Positions 35,007-43,272 of a DNA stretch of 64,000 nucleotides are shown here, one piece after another. The stretch lies in assembly GCF_000702205.1 (NCBI RefSeq), contig NZ_KL370871.1, positions 62,001-126,000 of the forward strand, in the 5' to 3' direction. Source of the stretch: Lachnospira multipara LB2003 (lineage in GTDB: Bacteria > Bacillota > Clostridia > Lachnospirales > Lachnospiraceae). A model generated the notes under the pieces. It was not told the origin of the DNA. It saw nothing but the letters and a program-made list of their open reading frames with translations, and ran no database searches. Numbering within the stretch: position 1 is the stretch's first letter; the number at the start of each line of letters is the position of its first letter. Position numbers and translations under genes: made by a program.

Positions 35007-36017
35007 CTAATTTGCTAATACATCCTTAAGAATGCTTAAGTTATCCTGCATAATAGACATATATGATGTTCCCTTTGCTATATCTGATCCCTTAACTGAC
35101 TGCATTGAGTTAAGTGTCACAATCTTAGCATCCTTGTTATTAGAACTGTTAATAATTGTATTAGCTATCTTCTTATCAGAATTCTCAATTGTAATCACAT
35201 ATTTAGCATTTAGGCTATTAATCTTTTCAGCAAGAAAACTAATTGTTTCAAAGCTTGCCTCTGTCTCTGCTGAGCATCCAACAAATGCTGCAAAATAATC
35301 AAGATCATAGTCATTAGTCATATAAACAAATGGGAATCTATCTCCAAAAATCAATGTCTTAATTGTTGCATTATTTACTACGTCTTTATATTGATTATCA
35401 AGTTCAGTTAACTCTGTTATATATCTATTAGAATTCTCTGTGTAAATAGCACTATTTTCTGAATCCATTTCACAAATAGCTGATGTTATATTCTTAACTG
35501 ACTTAATAGCATTATTAAGTGATAACCAAACATGCTCATCATATTCGATTTCTTCTGATTCCTCTGACTCCTCAGATTCTTCTGCTTGCATACCTTCTTT
35601 TAATTCTTCTTCAATTACGTTATCTTTAAGCACTTCCATTAAATTGATTGCTTTCTGATTCTTATTCTTGGCATTAGATGTTGCATCAATTGCCCATTCA
35701 TCAGATTCTCCACCAACAAAAATAAACATATCTGCATTAGCTATTAATGCTATATCTGCTGTTGTTGGCTGAAAGCTATGTAAATCAGCTCCCTGGTCTA
35801 ATAAAAGTGTTACATTTACATTGTCATTGTCGCCTACAATATTAGTTACCCAATCATAAATTGGAAAAATTGTGCACACTATCTGATATTTAGCATCCAT
35901 ATTAGCTGACTGATAGTGAGTATTCTTAACGCCTGATTTAGAACAAGCTACTAGTGATGTTGTAAGCATTACAAAAGAAAAAAGTGTTACAAGTGCCTTT
36001 TTTACTAAAGATTTCAT
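35007..36017 (-). CDS. znuA: Zinc ABC transporter substrate-binding lipoprotein (ZnuA/AdcA type)
   Basis: 336 residues. The signal peptide ends in a lipobox (LVACSKSG), so the protein is anchored to the outer face of the membrane. Likely metal ligands are His in GADLHSFQPT and DEHVWLSL. The usual His-rich loop is replaced by an acidic run (EESEESEESEEIEYDEH near residues 147-162). The third ligand region reads FGDRFPFVYMTNDYDLDYF, without the His usual in ZnuA, followed by GCSAETEAS. This looks like a clostridial subgroup. The gene lies 17 bases after the zur-like gene. Confidence 0.88.
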   Translation of the reverse strand: MKSLVKKALVTLFSFVMLTTSLVACSKSGVKNTHYQSANMDAKYQIVCTIFPIYDWVTNIVGDNDNVNVTLLLDQGADLHSFQPTTADIALIANADMFIFVGGESDEWAIDATSNAKNKNQKAINLMEVLKDNVIEEELKEGMQAEESEESEESEEIEYDEHVWLSLNNAIKSVKNITSAICEMDSENSAIYTENSNRYITELTELDNQYKDVVNNATIKTLIFGDRFPFVYMTNDYDLDYFAAFVGCSAETEASFETISFLAEKINSLNAKYVITIENSDKKIANTIINSSNNKDAKIVTLNSMQSVKGSDIAKGTSYMSIMQDNLSILKDVLAN

Positions 36018-36034
36018 ATTGTCTCCCTTATTAA

Positions 36035-36520
36035 TTAATGATGATTATGTCCACAGGTACAAATTCCTGCCATATGTTCTTTCTCATTATGGCAGGCAAA
36101 AATTCCTTCTTTTTCTGCTTTCTTATTACAATTAGGGCAAACTCCCATTAATACTGATTCCTTACAATCAAGATTAAATCCCATCTTATCATTAACATAT
36201 GTATATAACACTGTCATTATATCTTCTTCTAAATGAATAACATGACCGCATATCTTACATTGCAAATGCAAATGCTTGCAGCAGGAATCATTCTTCTCAG
36301 TATATGAGTAATAAGCGCAATCATCCGATACATTCTTGGATTTAAGAAGTTCTCCTTTATCGCTCATCTTATCTAAGTTACGATATATTGTGGCAAGGTT
36401 AACGTTATTCCCGTTGTCCACTAAATACTGATAAACAGCTTGAGCTGTTACCCTTTCATCGCAATGATTCTTAAAATATTCCATTATACAATCTCTTGCT
36501 TTTGTTTTATATTCTTTCAT
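36035..36520 (-). CDS. zur: Fur-family regulator, probably Zur
   Basis: 161 residues. The winged helix (TAQAVYQYLVDNGNNVNLATIYRNLDKM) and dimer domain with His-rich metal sites (CCKHLHLQCKICGHVIHLEED) are complete. Structural zinc Cys pairs are CKIC and CPNC. The tail has a second metal-rich segment (CHNEKEH, CTCGHNHH). It is the first gene of the zinc operon and is preceded by a promoter with a TGCAAA-CCT-TTTGCA box, so it probably represses its own operon when zinc is sufficient. Manganese or iron specificity is not excluded from sequence. Confidence 0.88.
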   Translation of the reverse strand: MKEYKTKARDCIMEYFKNHCDERVTAQAVYQYLVDNGNNVNLATIYRNLDKMSDKGELLKSKNVSDDCAYYSYTEKNDSCCKHLHLQCKICGHVIHLEEDIMTVLYTYVNDKMGFNLDCKESVLMGVCPNCNKKAEKEGIFACHNEKEHMAGICTCGHNHH

Positions 36521-36546
36521 ATTCTATTCCTCATTAACTATCAATT

Positions 36547-36610
36547 TGCAAACCTTTTGCATTTTAACACTTCACACTTTTCTTGTCAATAAATTTGCAA
36601 TTTATTCGCA
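36547..36610 (-). promoter_or_regulatory. zur: zur-znu promoter with Fur-family boxes
   Basis: On the minus strand TTGACA (36584-36589) and TAAAAT (36561-36566) are 17 bases apart. The perfect palindrome TGCAAACCTTTTGCA (36547-36561) covers the start-site side, and a looser copy TTGCAATTTATTCGCA (36595-36610) lies upstream of the -35, overlapping the galM stop region. Confidence 0.75.
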
Positions 36611-37645
36611 TTTTTCAATATCAACAAAATATTCTGTTTTTTCTTTGTATTCTTCCCCTGCCTTAAGCACTACACTTGGGAAATTAGGATGATTAATTGC
36701 ATCTGGATAACCCTGTGCTTCAAGGGCATAACCGCCTCTATCCACATAAGTAACACCATCTTTAGCTTTTCTATCACTTCCTAAATAATTGCCTGTATAT
36801 AACTGAATTCCTGGCTGTGTTGTATACATCTCTAGCTTTATCTTGGAATTTGGTCCTATTAACTCACATGCCTTATTAAAGTCTCTTAGCTTACCATTAA
36901 TGCACCAGTTTCTATCAAAGCCTTTACTCCACTTTATTTGATCATAATCTGAATCTATATTATTGCCTATTGGCTGTAATTGTCTTAAATCAAGGGGTGT
37001 ACCAGCTACACTTACTATTGTACCATCAGGTACTGTCTTATTATCTGTTCTTAAAAAGTAGTCTGCATTTATACTTATTAAATGATTACTTATATCTCCT
37101 GATTCATGTCCTTCTAAATTAAAATATGCATGGTTTGTTAGATTAACTATTGTATCTTTATTACAATGTCCATTATATTCAAGTCTAAGGGATTTTTCTG
37201 TAAGGGTATATCTAACATATATATCCAAATCTCCTGGATAATTTTCTTCCATGTCAGGACTAAATAAGTGAAGGGTTACAGAATTCTCACTTATATTGTC
37301 TATATCCCATATCTTTTTTGAAAAACCAATTTTTCCACCGTGACTTGAATTTCCCTGGCTATTCTTATATAGCTTATATTCTATTCCATTAAGTTTAAAA
37401 CTTGCATTGGATATTCTATTAGTACAACGTCCCACAATACATCCAAAGCACTTATCCTGTTCTATATAATCCTCTAAATTATCAAAACCTAGTACTATAT
37501 CCTTTATATTGCCATCCTTATCTGGAACACAAAATGACTGAATAATTGCACCATATGTCAAAACCTTAGCGCTTAACTTTCCACTATGTAATTCAATCAT
37601 ATAAACTTCCCTACCATCTGGCATAAATCCAAAGCTTTTTTTCAT
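36602..37645 (-). CDS. galM: Aldose 1-epimerase (mutarotase)
   Basis: 347 residues from the ATG at 37645, preceded by GGGAGG. It interconverts alpha and beta forms of galactose and glucose. Substrate motifs are IVGRCTNRIS, NSSHGG, the catalytic His in NLTNHAYFNLEGH, FDRNWCING and the catalytic Glu in GYALEAQGYPDAINHP. The length is normal. It follows a terminator and lies just before the zinc operon promoter on the same strand. I saw no clear terminator at its 3' end, so read-through into zur is possible. Confidence 0.93.
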   Translation of the reverse strand: MKKSFGFMPDGREVYMIELHSGKLSAKVLTYGAIIQSFCVPDKDGNIKDIVLGFDNLEDYIEQDKCFGCIVGRCTNRISNASFKLNGIEYKLYKNSQGNSSHGGKIGFSKKIWDIDNISENSVTLHLFSPDMEENYPGDLDIYVRYTLTEKSLRLEYNGHCNKDTIVNLTNHAYFNLEGHESGDISNHLISINADYFLRTDNKTVPDGTIVSVAGTPLDLRQLQPIGNNIDSDYDQIKWSKGFDRNWCINGKLRDFNKACELIGPNSKIKLEMYTTQPGIQLYTGNYLGSDRKAKDGVTYVDRGGYALEAQGYPDAINHPNFPSVVLKAGEEYKEKTEYFVDIEKCE

Positions 37646-37675
37646 AAAAACCTCCCTATTCACTGCATTAAAAAA

Positions 37676-37708
37676 CCAACTGCTAATGTATTATACACTA
37701 GCAGTTGG
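37676..37708 (-). terminator. Terminator of the KDPG aldolase gene
   Basis: CCAACTGCTA (37676-37685) pairs with TAGCAGTTGG (37699-37708). TTTTTT follows on the minus strand. Confidence 0.85.
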
Positions 37709-37745
37709 CTAAATTATACATATCTTATATTCATTTTATAATGAA

Positions 37746-38387
37746 TTACTTATTACGAATGCTTGCAGCAAGTGCCTTAGCTTCAGCTGTCATTTCCTTA
37801 ATCTTATCGAATTCGCCAGCCTTGATTAAGTCACCCTTAACCATCCAAGAACCACCACAGCAGAAGATCTTATCGCATTCAAGATATTCTGTAATATTCT
37901 TAGCGTTGATTCCACCTGTAGGCATGATTCTTACGTTAGTGTAAGCAGCTGTCATAGCCTTGATCATCTTAAGTCCGCCTGCAGCTTCAGCTGGGAAGAA
38001 CTTAACTCTTGTAAGGCCTCTCTTAACAGCCTGAGCAAGTTCAGATGGTGTAACAATACCTGGGCAAACAGGAATGTTCTTCTCTAAACAATAATCAACG
38101 ATTTCTGGATCGAAACCTGGAGCAACGATCATTTCTGCACCTGCAGCTACAGCTCTATCAACCTGCTCTGTTGTAAGAACAGTACCAGCGATAAGTAACA
38201 TCTCTGGATAAGCCTTCTTAATTTCTCTGATTGATTCTTCAGCTGCTGCTGTACGGAATGTAACCTCAGCACATGGAATACCACCTTCAACTAATGCCTT
38301 AGCAAGAGGTACTGCATCCTTAACATCGTTTAAAACTACTACTGGAATAACTCCAAGTTCTTCCATTTTCTCATCAATAGCACCCAT
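37746..38387 (-). CDS. eda: 2-dehydro-3-deoxyphosphogluconate/4-hydroxy-2-oxoglutarate aldolase
   Basis: 213 residues of the class I KDPG aldolase family. The Schiff-base Lys is in RVKFFPAEAAGG, the catalytic Glu in CAEVTFRT, and PTGGINAKN binds phosphate. It cleaves KDPG to pyruvate and glyceraldehyde 3-phosphate in sugar-acid breakdown. The base composition and codon use are slightly more GC-rich than the neighbours, usual for a well-expressed gene. It is a single-gene unit with a promoter, a palindromic operator and a terminator. No KDG kinase or uronate gene is adjacent in the window. Confidence 0.94.
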   Translation of the reverse strand: MGAIDEKMEELGVIPVVVLNDVKDAVPLAKALVEGGIPCAEVTFRTAAAEESIREIKKAYPEMLLIAGTVLTTEQVDRAVAAGAEMIVAPGFDPEIVDYCLEKNIPVCPGIVTPSELAQAVKRGLTRVKFFPAEAAGGLKMIKAMTAAYTNVRIMPTGGINAKNITEYLECDKIFCCGGSWMVKGDLIKAGEFDKIKEMTAEAKALAASIRNK

Positions 38388-38415
38388 TTTTATATTATCC
38401 TCCTTTAAACTATAT

Positions 38416-38434
38416 ATAGGCTTTGCCTATTATA
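38416..38434 (-). promoter_or_regulatory. eda: Promoter -10 and palindrome of the KDPG aldolase gene
   Basis: On the minus strand an extended -10 (TGCTATAAT, hexamer at 38429-38434) is preceded by TTTACC 16 bases upstream. ATAGGCTTTGCCTAT (38416-38430) is a perfect palindrome over the start-site region and looks like a repressor operator. Confidence 0.55.
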
Positions 38435-38473
38435 GCACACTTTTTTTAAAGGTAAAAGAATTTATTTTTCATC

Positions 38474-38502
38474 TTGACTTCATAAGTGCGTCACGTTACT
38501 AT
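38474..38502 (+). promoter_or_regulatory. putP: Promoter of the putP gene
   Basis: TTGACT (38474-38479) and TACTAT (38497-38502) are 17 bases apart, about 80 bases before the ATG, which has AAAGGAG in front. Confidence 0.55.
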
Positions 38503-38584
38503 GGTAAAGTATACTTATAAAATCAGATATGTTATATTTAGTCGTGATTTTTTGATGTACAATTTAAATAAAGGAGAATAAATT

Positions 38585-40096
38585 ATGACAGCTCAGGTCT
38601 GTTTAACTGTTACCATTGCAGTCTATCTTATTATGATGATTGTTGTTGGTATTGTATTTTCTAAAGATAATGAAGATACAAGTGATTTTTATTTAGGCGG
38701 TAGAAAGCTTGGACCTTTCGTTACTGCTATGAGTGCTGAAGCTTCCGATATGAGTAGCTGGCTTTTAATGGGTATTCCTGGACTTGCTTATTTATCTGGA
38801 CTTGCTGATCCTTTCTGGACAATTCTTGGTTTGGCTCTTGGTACTTATATTAACTGGCTTTTTGTTGCCAAAAAAGTACGTAAGCAAACAGAAATACTTG
38901 AAGCAATAACTGTACCTGAATATTTTTCAAAGCGTTTTGATGATAAGAAGAATATCTTAACTTGTATTTCTGCTTTAATTATTGTTATATTCTTCATTCC
39001 TTATACAGCATCTGGTTTTGCTGCATGTGGTAAATTGTTTAATACACTTTTTGGTGTTAATTACTTACTTGCCATGATTGTAAGTGCTATTATCATTGCA
39101 CTTTACTGTACTATGGGCGGTTTTAAGGCTGTTTGTACAACTGATTTAATTCAGGGTATTTGTATGACTATTGCTTTATTTATTGTTATTATTTTTGGTA
39201 TTAATGAAGCTGGTGGTTTAACAGCTGTTATTAATAACGCTAAAGATCTTCCAGGCTTCTTTAGTATCACAAAGATACATAATTCAGACACTAATACTGC
39301 TAGTCCATATTCCGTTATTACAGCAATTTCAATGCTTGCATGGGGCCTTGGTTATTTTGGTATGCCACACATTCTTATTCGATTTATGGCTATTGGCGAT
39401 GTTGACAAAATCAAAACTTCTAGACGTGTAGCTAGTATATGGGTTGTAATTTCTATGTCTGTTGCCCTTCTTATTGGTATTGTAGGTCTTGGTATGAGCG
39501 CTCATGGCATTATTCCTACATTTACTAACTCTGGAGACTCAGAAAGAATTATTATTCATATTGCTAACCTTATGAGTAGTTATGGATTATTCCCTGCAAT
39601 TGTTGCTGGTCTTATCCTTGCTGGTATTCTTGCCGCTACAATGTCAACTGCAGATTCACAGCTTCTTGCTTCTGCTTCTGCTATATCTTCTGACCTTATT
39701 CAGTCTTTCTTTGGTAAAAAATTATCTGATGAAATGTCAGTTAAGATTGCAAAACTTACTGTTGTGATTATTTCTGTAATTGCCATCTTTATTGCAAGAG
39801 ATCCTAATAGTTCCGTATTTTCTATTGTATCTTTTGCTTGGGCTGGATTTGGTGCTTCCTTTGGACCTGTTGTATTACTTGCTCTTTTTTGGAAGCGTTC
39901 AACTAAAGAAGGGGCTCTTTGTGGAATGATTGTGGGTGCTATCTTAGTATTTGTATGGAAATATATTATAAGTGGCCTTGGTGGTTTCTTTGCTATATAT
40001 GAACTTTTACCTGCATTTATTATTGCTTTAATTGTAAATATTATAGTTAGCCTTTTAACTAAGGCACCTACAGATGTGGTTAAGAAGCTATCTTAA
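38585..40096 (+). CDS. putP: Sodium/proline symporter
   Basis: 503 residues with about thirteen membrane segments of the SSS family. Family motifs include FYLGGRKLGPFVTAMSAEASDMSSWLL, the Na+ site Ser residues in MSTADSQLLASASAIS, and GMPHILIRFMAI. PutP takes up proline with Na+, for osmotic balance or as a nutrient. Length and motifs match PutP rather than pantothenate or sugar symporters. It stands alone between a promoter and a bidirectional terminator. Confidence 0.93.
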   Translation: MTAQVCLTVTIAVYLIMMIVVGIVFSKDNEDTSDFYLGGRKLGPFVTAMSAEASDMSSWLLMGIPGLAYLSGLADPFWTILGLALGTYINWLFVAKKVRKQTEILEAITVPEYFSKRFDDKKNILTCISALIIVIFFIPYTASGFAACGKLFNTLFGVNYLLAMIVSAIIIALYCTMGGFKAVCTTDLIQGICMTIALFIVIIFGINEAGGLTAVINNAKDLPGFFSITKIHNSDTNTASPYSVITAISMLAWGLGYFGMPHILIRFMAIGDVDKIKTSRRVASIWVVISMSVALLIGIVGLGMSAHGIIPTFTNSGDSERIIIHIANLMSSYGLFPAIVAGLILAGILAATMSTADSQLLASASAISSDLIQSFFGKKLSDEMSVKIAKLTVVIISVIAIFIARDPNSSVFSIVSFAWAGFGASFGPVVLLALFWKRSTKEGALCGMIVGAILVFVWKYIISGLGGFFAIYELLPAFIIALIVNIIVSLLTKAPTDVVKKLS

Positions 40097-40141
40097 ATCA
40101 GATATTATATATTGTAAAAAATAGACATTTTAATTTTGTAA

Positions 40142-40186
40142 AAAAAGGACATAAGAATCAAAATAATTGATTCCTATGTCCTTTTT
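40142..40186. terminator. Bidirectional terminator between putP and the 53-residue gene
   Basis: AAAAAGGACATAAGAATCAA pairs with TTGATTCCTATGTCCTTTTT, with T runs on both strands. It sits between convergent genes. Confidence 0.85.
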
Positions 40187-40189
40187 ATT

Positions 40190-40351
40190 CTAATCTTCAA
40201 TATCGTCATCTAAATGACTAAATGGATTATAGTTCTTAGAATTTCTGTCCTCATCTGGAGCATCATCTAATTTTGCATACTTAAAGAGTTTCTCGATTTC
40301 ATCAAGATCCTCATCCTTCTTATTCTTAAAAATTTCATCCATTGGATTCAT
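40190..40351 (-). CDS. Small acidic hypothetical protein (53 residues)
   Basis: The frame starts MNPMDEIFKNKKDEDLDEIEK and ends in FSHLDDDIED. It is strongly acidic and has no membrane segment. A purine-rich GGGAAAGGCGG lies about 7 bases before the ATG, and the stop is directly followed by a terminator, which supports a real gene. I do not recognise the family. It could be a small adaptor or regulator; nothing in the neighbourhood says more. Confidence 0.55.
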   Translation of the reverse strand: MNPMDEIFKNKKDEDLDEIEKLFKYAKLDDAPDEDRNSKNYNPFSHLDDDIED

Positions 40352-40449
40352 AAATTTACCGCCTTTCCCTAAGATATATCTGAAAACGCTTTTTCTATAT
40401 TTAAATAGTAAAGCATATAATAACAGATTTTAATTTCAATGTAAAATCC

Positions 40450-41304
40450 CTATTGTGCATTTTCATTAGGTGTCTTTTTTACATGATTTCCTACTATTTC
40501 AGATACATCTGTAATTGTTACAAAAGCCGACTCATTAGATTCCCTTACAATTTTTCTTAGAGTTGCCACTTCAATTCTTGTTATTACGCAGTATAAAATA
40601 CACTTCTTATCAGATGAAATAAGACCCTGGCCATCCATCATAGTACAGGTTCTGCCTAGCTTTTTATATATTTCACCTGCTAGTTCTTCACCATTTTGTG
40701 TTATTATCATTGCAGCTTTTCCTTGATCTAGGCCCTCTTCAACCATATCAATTATCTTAAATGATATAAAGTATGTCAAAAGGGAATAAAGCGCCCTATC
40801 CCATCCAAACAAAAATCCTGCTGTTGCGTAAATAAAAATATTAATTATAAAAACCACCTGACCCACAGAAAATGAGCTTTTCCTGCTTAATAAAAGTGCC
40901 ACAGTCTCTGTTCCATCAAGGCATCCTCCTCCTCTAAGTACAAATCCTACTCCAAGCCCTAGTAACACGCCTCCAAAAACTACCCCAAGTAGCGCATCCT
41001 CTGTTACATATTTTAAATTGGCAAAAACAGCTAATGATACTGAAAAAAGAATCATTGAATAAATTGCTGCTATAAAAAATCCCTTACCCATATTCTTAAG
41101 TCCCACAATTAGAAATGGTATATTAAGCACAAATGTAAGTATACCAAGGGTTATTCCCGTTAACTGGGAAATAATCATACTTACACCTACAACTCCTCCA
41201 TCTAATACTAGTACTGGCACTAAAAATTCCTCAATAGCAAAAGCGGCAAATACTGCACCTATTGTTAAATATAAAAAACTTGCTATTTCTCTTTTCCCCT
41301 TCAT
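40450..41304 (-). CDS. YitT family membrane protein (DUF161 plus DUF2179)
   Basis: 284 residues. Five or six membrane segments cover residues 1-200 with the family motif GFVLRGGGCLDGTETVALLLSRKS. A cytoplasmic DUF2179 domain follows (AAMIITQNGEELAGEIYKKLGRTCTMMDGQGL). The function of the family is not settled. Its promoter begins exactly at the end of the truncated MocR-like gene upstream. Confidence 0.9.
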   Translation of the reverse strand: MKGKREIASFLYLTIGAVFAAFAIEEFLVPVLVLDGGVVGVSMIISQLTGITLGILTFVLNIPFLIVGLKNMGKGFFIAAIYSMILFSVSLAVFANLKYVTEDALLGVVFGGVLLGLGVGFVLRGGGCLDGTETVALLLSRKSSFSVGQVVFIINIFIYATAGFLFGWDRALYSLLTYFISFKIIDMVEEGLDQGKAAMIITQNGEELAGEIYKKLGRTCTMMDGQGLISSDKKCILYCVITRIEVATLRKIVRESNESAFVTITDVSEIVGNHVKKTPNENAQ

Positions 41305-41346
41305 TAAATTATCACCTCTAACTTTTATAACTAACCCTTATGATTA

Positions 41347-41375
41347 ATTATAAAAATCGAATAAATTATAGTCAA
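41347..41375 (-). promoter_or_regulatory. Promoter of the yitT-like gene
   Basis: On the minus strand TTGACT (41370-41375) and TATAAT (41347-41352) are 17 bases apart. The -35 hexamer contains the TGA stop codon of the MocR-like gene. Confidence 0.7.
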
Positions 41376-42526
41376 GCTTTATAATTGTTATTTTGTATAT
41401 CATTTCTCTTTTTTCTTCTAATCCTATTTATATGTCTTTCAAACTCTCCATTTTTTAATAATTCCATAATTAAGTATTGCTCAAAAATAGGCACAGTACA
41501 TGAATAAAAGCCCAGTTTTTTATTGAATTTTTCCACTAAATCCCTAGGTAAAATCATATATCCTATACGCATAGAAGGCGCTATTGTTCTAGAAAAAGTA
41601 TTTATATAGATTACATTTACATCACTTGCCATTGAAAAAAGCGGCTCTTCAAGCTTTCTTGAAACTGTAAGTTCTGAGTCAAAATTATCTTCTATAATTA
41701 TTCCATTTCTTTTTCTCGCCCAATTTAAATACTCATTTTTCTTAGAAATATCAGCAGTTATACCTGATGGATAGCTATTAAATGGTGTCACATGCAATAA
41801 TTTAGCCTTTGTCATCTCCAACTTATCCGATGATATTCCATTGTCTGATAAATCAAGCATATCACAAACTAAGCCAAAGGATTCATACACTAATCGTATC
41901 TTATTATATGACGGATTTTCTATTGCTACATATTTTTGATGTCCTAAAAACTGCGCAATTAAGCCATAAAAATACTCAGCACCAGACCCTATTATTACCT
42001 GCTGTGCTTGTATATGTATTCCTCTGCTTCTTGCCAAATAAAAACATATTTCATTTCTAAGCTCTATACATCCATAATTAGGTGATTTTATTAGAAGCTT
42101 ATCACCATAATCAAGCAATATTTTTCTTATGGTTTTATTTAATACAGAAATTGGAAAATCGCCCTTCTTTTCTTCATTTTTCCCATCATCACCCTTATCA
42201 TAAGCATTATAATCACTGTTAGCATTAGCTTTATTAGCGCCTTTATCATTTATTCTATTCTCTAATTTATTGCCTATAAAATCTTCATCCTTAAAAATAA
42301 CAAAAACACCGCTTCTCTCTTTTGACCTTGTATAACCCTCTTCATTAAGTAGAGTTATTGCATGTTCTACTGTAATAACGCTAGTTTCCGTGTCTGCAGC
42401 AATTGTTCGCTTTGATGGCAATTTACTGCCATAAGGATAAACCCCATCAACAATATTCTTTACAAGTCCCTCGTATAGTTGAATATATGCCGGTTTTTCT
42501 ACTTTATTATCTATTTTTATATTCAT
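41372..42526 (-). CDS. MocR/PdxR-like GntR regulator, C-terminally short and lacking the PLP lysine
   Basis: 384 residues. An N-terminal GntR winged helix (AYIQLYEGLVKNIVDGVYPYGSKLPSKR, VITVEHAITLLNEEGY) is joined by a long charged linker (about 82-122) to an aminotransferase-like domain. The expected PLP-lysine motif TFSKT reads TFSRT (Arg at residue 313). The TPSHQYPTG-type motif reads TPFNSYPSG and EDDYDSE reads EDNFDSE. The protein stops about 60 residues later, whereas MocR proteins usually have about 100 more. It may bind DNA without bound PLP, or be decaying. It is divergent from an ECF transporter S component, its likely target. Confidence 0.8.
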   Translation of the reverse strand: MNIKIDNKVEKPAYIQLYEGLVKNIVDGVYPYGSKLPSKRTIAADTETSVITVEHAITLLNEEGYTRSKERSGVFVIFKDEDFIGNKLENRINDKGANKANANSDYNAYDKGDDGKNEEKKGDFPISVLNKTIRKILLDYGDKLLIKSPNYGCIELRNEICFYLARSRGIHIQAQQVIIGSGAEYFYGLIAQFLGHQKYVAIENPSYNKIRLVYESFGLVCDMLDLSDNGISSDKLEMTKAKLLHVTPFNSYPSGITADISKKNEYLNWARKRNGIIIEDNFDSELTVSRKLEEPLFSMASDVNVIYINTFSRTIAPSMRIGYMILPRDLVEKFNKKLGFYSCTVPIFEQYLIMELLKNGEFERHINRIRRKKRNDIQNNNYKA

Positions 42527-42578
42527 CTGGTTATATTAAAAACTCCTTTTCTGGTTATTTCTATATACTCAGTTTAAT
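42527..42578 (+). promoter_or_regulatory. Direct repeats in the MocR-like/ECF divergent promoter
   Basis: CTGGTTAT occurs at 42527-42534 and 42551-42558, 24 bases apart, in the 92-base gap between the divergent genes. The second copy overlaps a possible -35 (CTGGTT) with TTTAAT at 42573-42578. MocR-type regulators are known to bind direct repeats, so this is the probable operator. Confidence 0.45.
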
Positions 42579-42618
42579 GGTAATCTTTCAGAAACAAAAA
42601 GTAAAGGAGCAATGGAAA

Positions 42619-43197
42619 ATGATTACTAAAAATAATACTTATAACGAAGTAAACAACTCACAAAAGATAAACCCAATAAGAATTACTATTACAGCATTGT
42701 TTATAGCACTTAATATAGCCTTTTCATCTTTTGGTTTACCTGTACCTGGTGGTCATGTTTATCTATGTGATATGGTTATCTGCCTTGCTGCTTTAATACT
42801 AAATCCTTTTGAAAGCTTTATTGTTGGCGGTGTGGGTTCTTTTTTGGGAGACTTAATTTTTTACCCCTTAACAATGTTTGTTTCATTAATAACTCATGGA
42901 CTTCAAGCATTAGTTATTTCTTTAATCGCCCATCACAGCTTTAAAGATAGACCTAAGCTTGCATCTATTATTGCAGTAATTGTCGGTGGACTTGTTATGG
43001 TTCTTGGCTACACACTTGGTAAAGCCTTTGTTTATAGTACTAAGGAATACGCTATTCTTACTATGCCTTATGAAATTACACAAACTTACCTTGGGGCAAT
43101 TCTTTCAATAATACTTGCTTATAGATATAAAATTAAAGCAAGCTGCCTTAATCTTATTAATAGACATAATAACAGACATCTTGAGGCTACAAACTAA
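42619..43197 (+). CDS. ECF transporter substrate-binding (S) component
   Basis: 192 residues from the ATG at 42619, which follows AAAGGAG; the open frame runs further upstream but overlaps the divergent regulator. Six membrane segments are visible, with the S-component pattern ITALFIALNIAFSSFGLPVPGG, YLCDMVICLAALILNPFESFIVGGVGSFLGDL and THGLQALVISLIAH. S components bind a vitamin and dock on a shared energising module, which is not encoded here. The divergent MocR/PdxR-like gene suggests vitamin B6; thiE, convergent downstream, would instead suggest a thiamine precursor. Neither is proven. Confidence 0.85.
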   Translation: MITKNNTYNEVNNSQKINPIRITITALFIALNIAFSSFGLPVPGGHVYLCDMVICLAALILNPFESFIVGGVGSFLGDLIFYPLTMFVSLITHGLQALVISLIAHHSFKDRPKLASIIAVIVGGLVMVLGYTLGKAFVYSTKEYAILTMPYEITQTYLGAILSIILAYRYKIKASCLNLINRHNNRHLEATN

Positions 43198-43206
43198 TTA
43201 ATAATA

Positions 43207-43253
43207 AAAGCTTGTTAGAGCAGGAAAAACCTATTCCTAATCTAACAAGCTTT
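43207..43253. terminator. Terminator between the ECF gene and thiE
   Basis: AAAGCTTGTTAGA (43207-43219) pairs with TCTAACAAGCTTT (43241-43253). The genes on either side are convergent, so it may work both ways. Confidence 0.85.
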
Positions 43254-43272
43254 ACTTTTATTAGTTAATCAC

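Noticed and set aside
42403-42618. Longer N-terminus for the ECF S component
   Set aside because: The upstream open frame is antisense to the start of the divergent regulator and covers the shared promoter; AAAGGAG supports the ATG at 42619.
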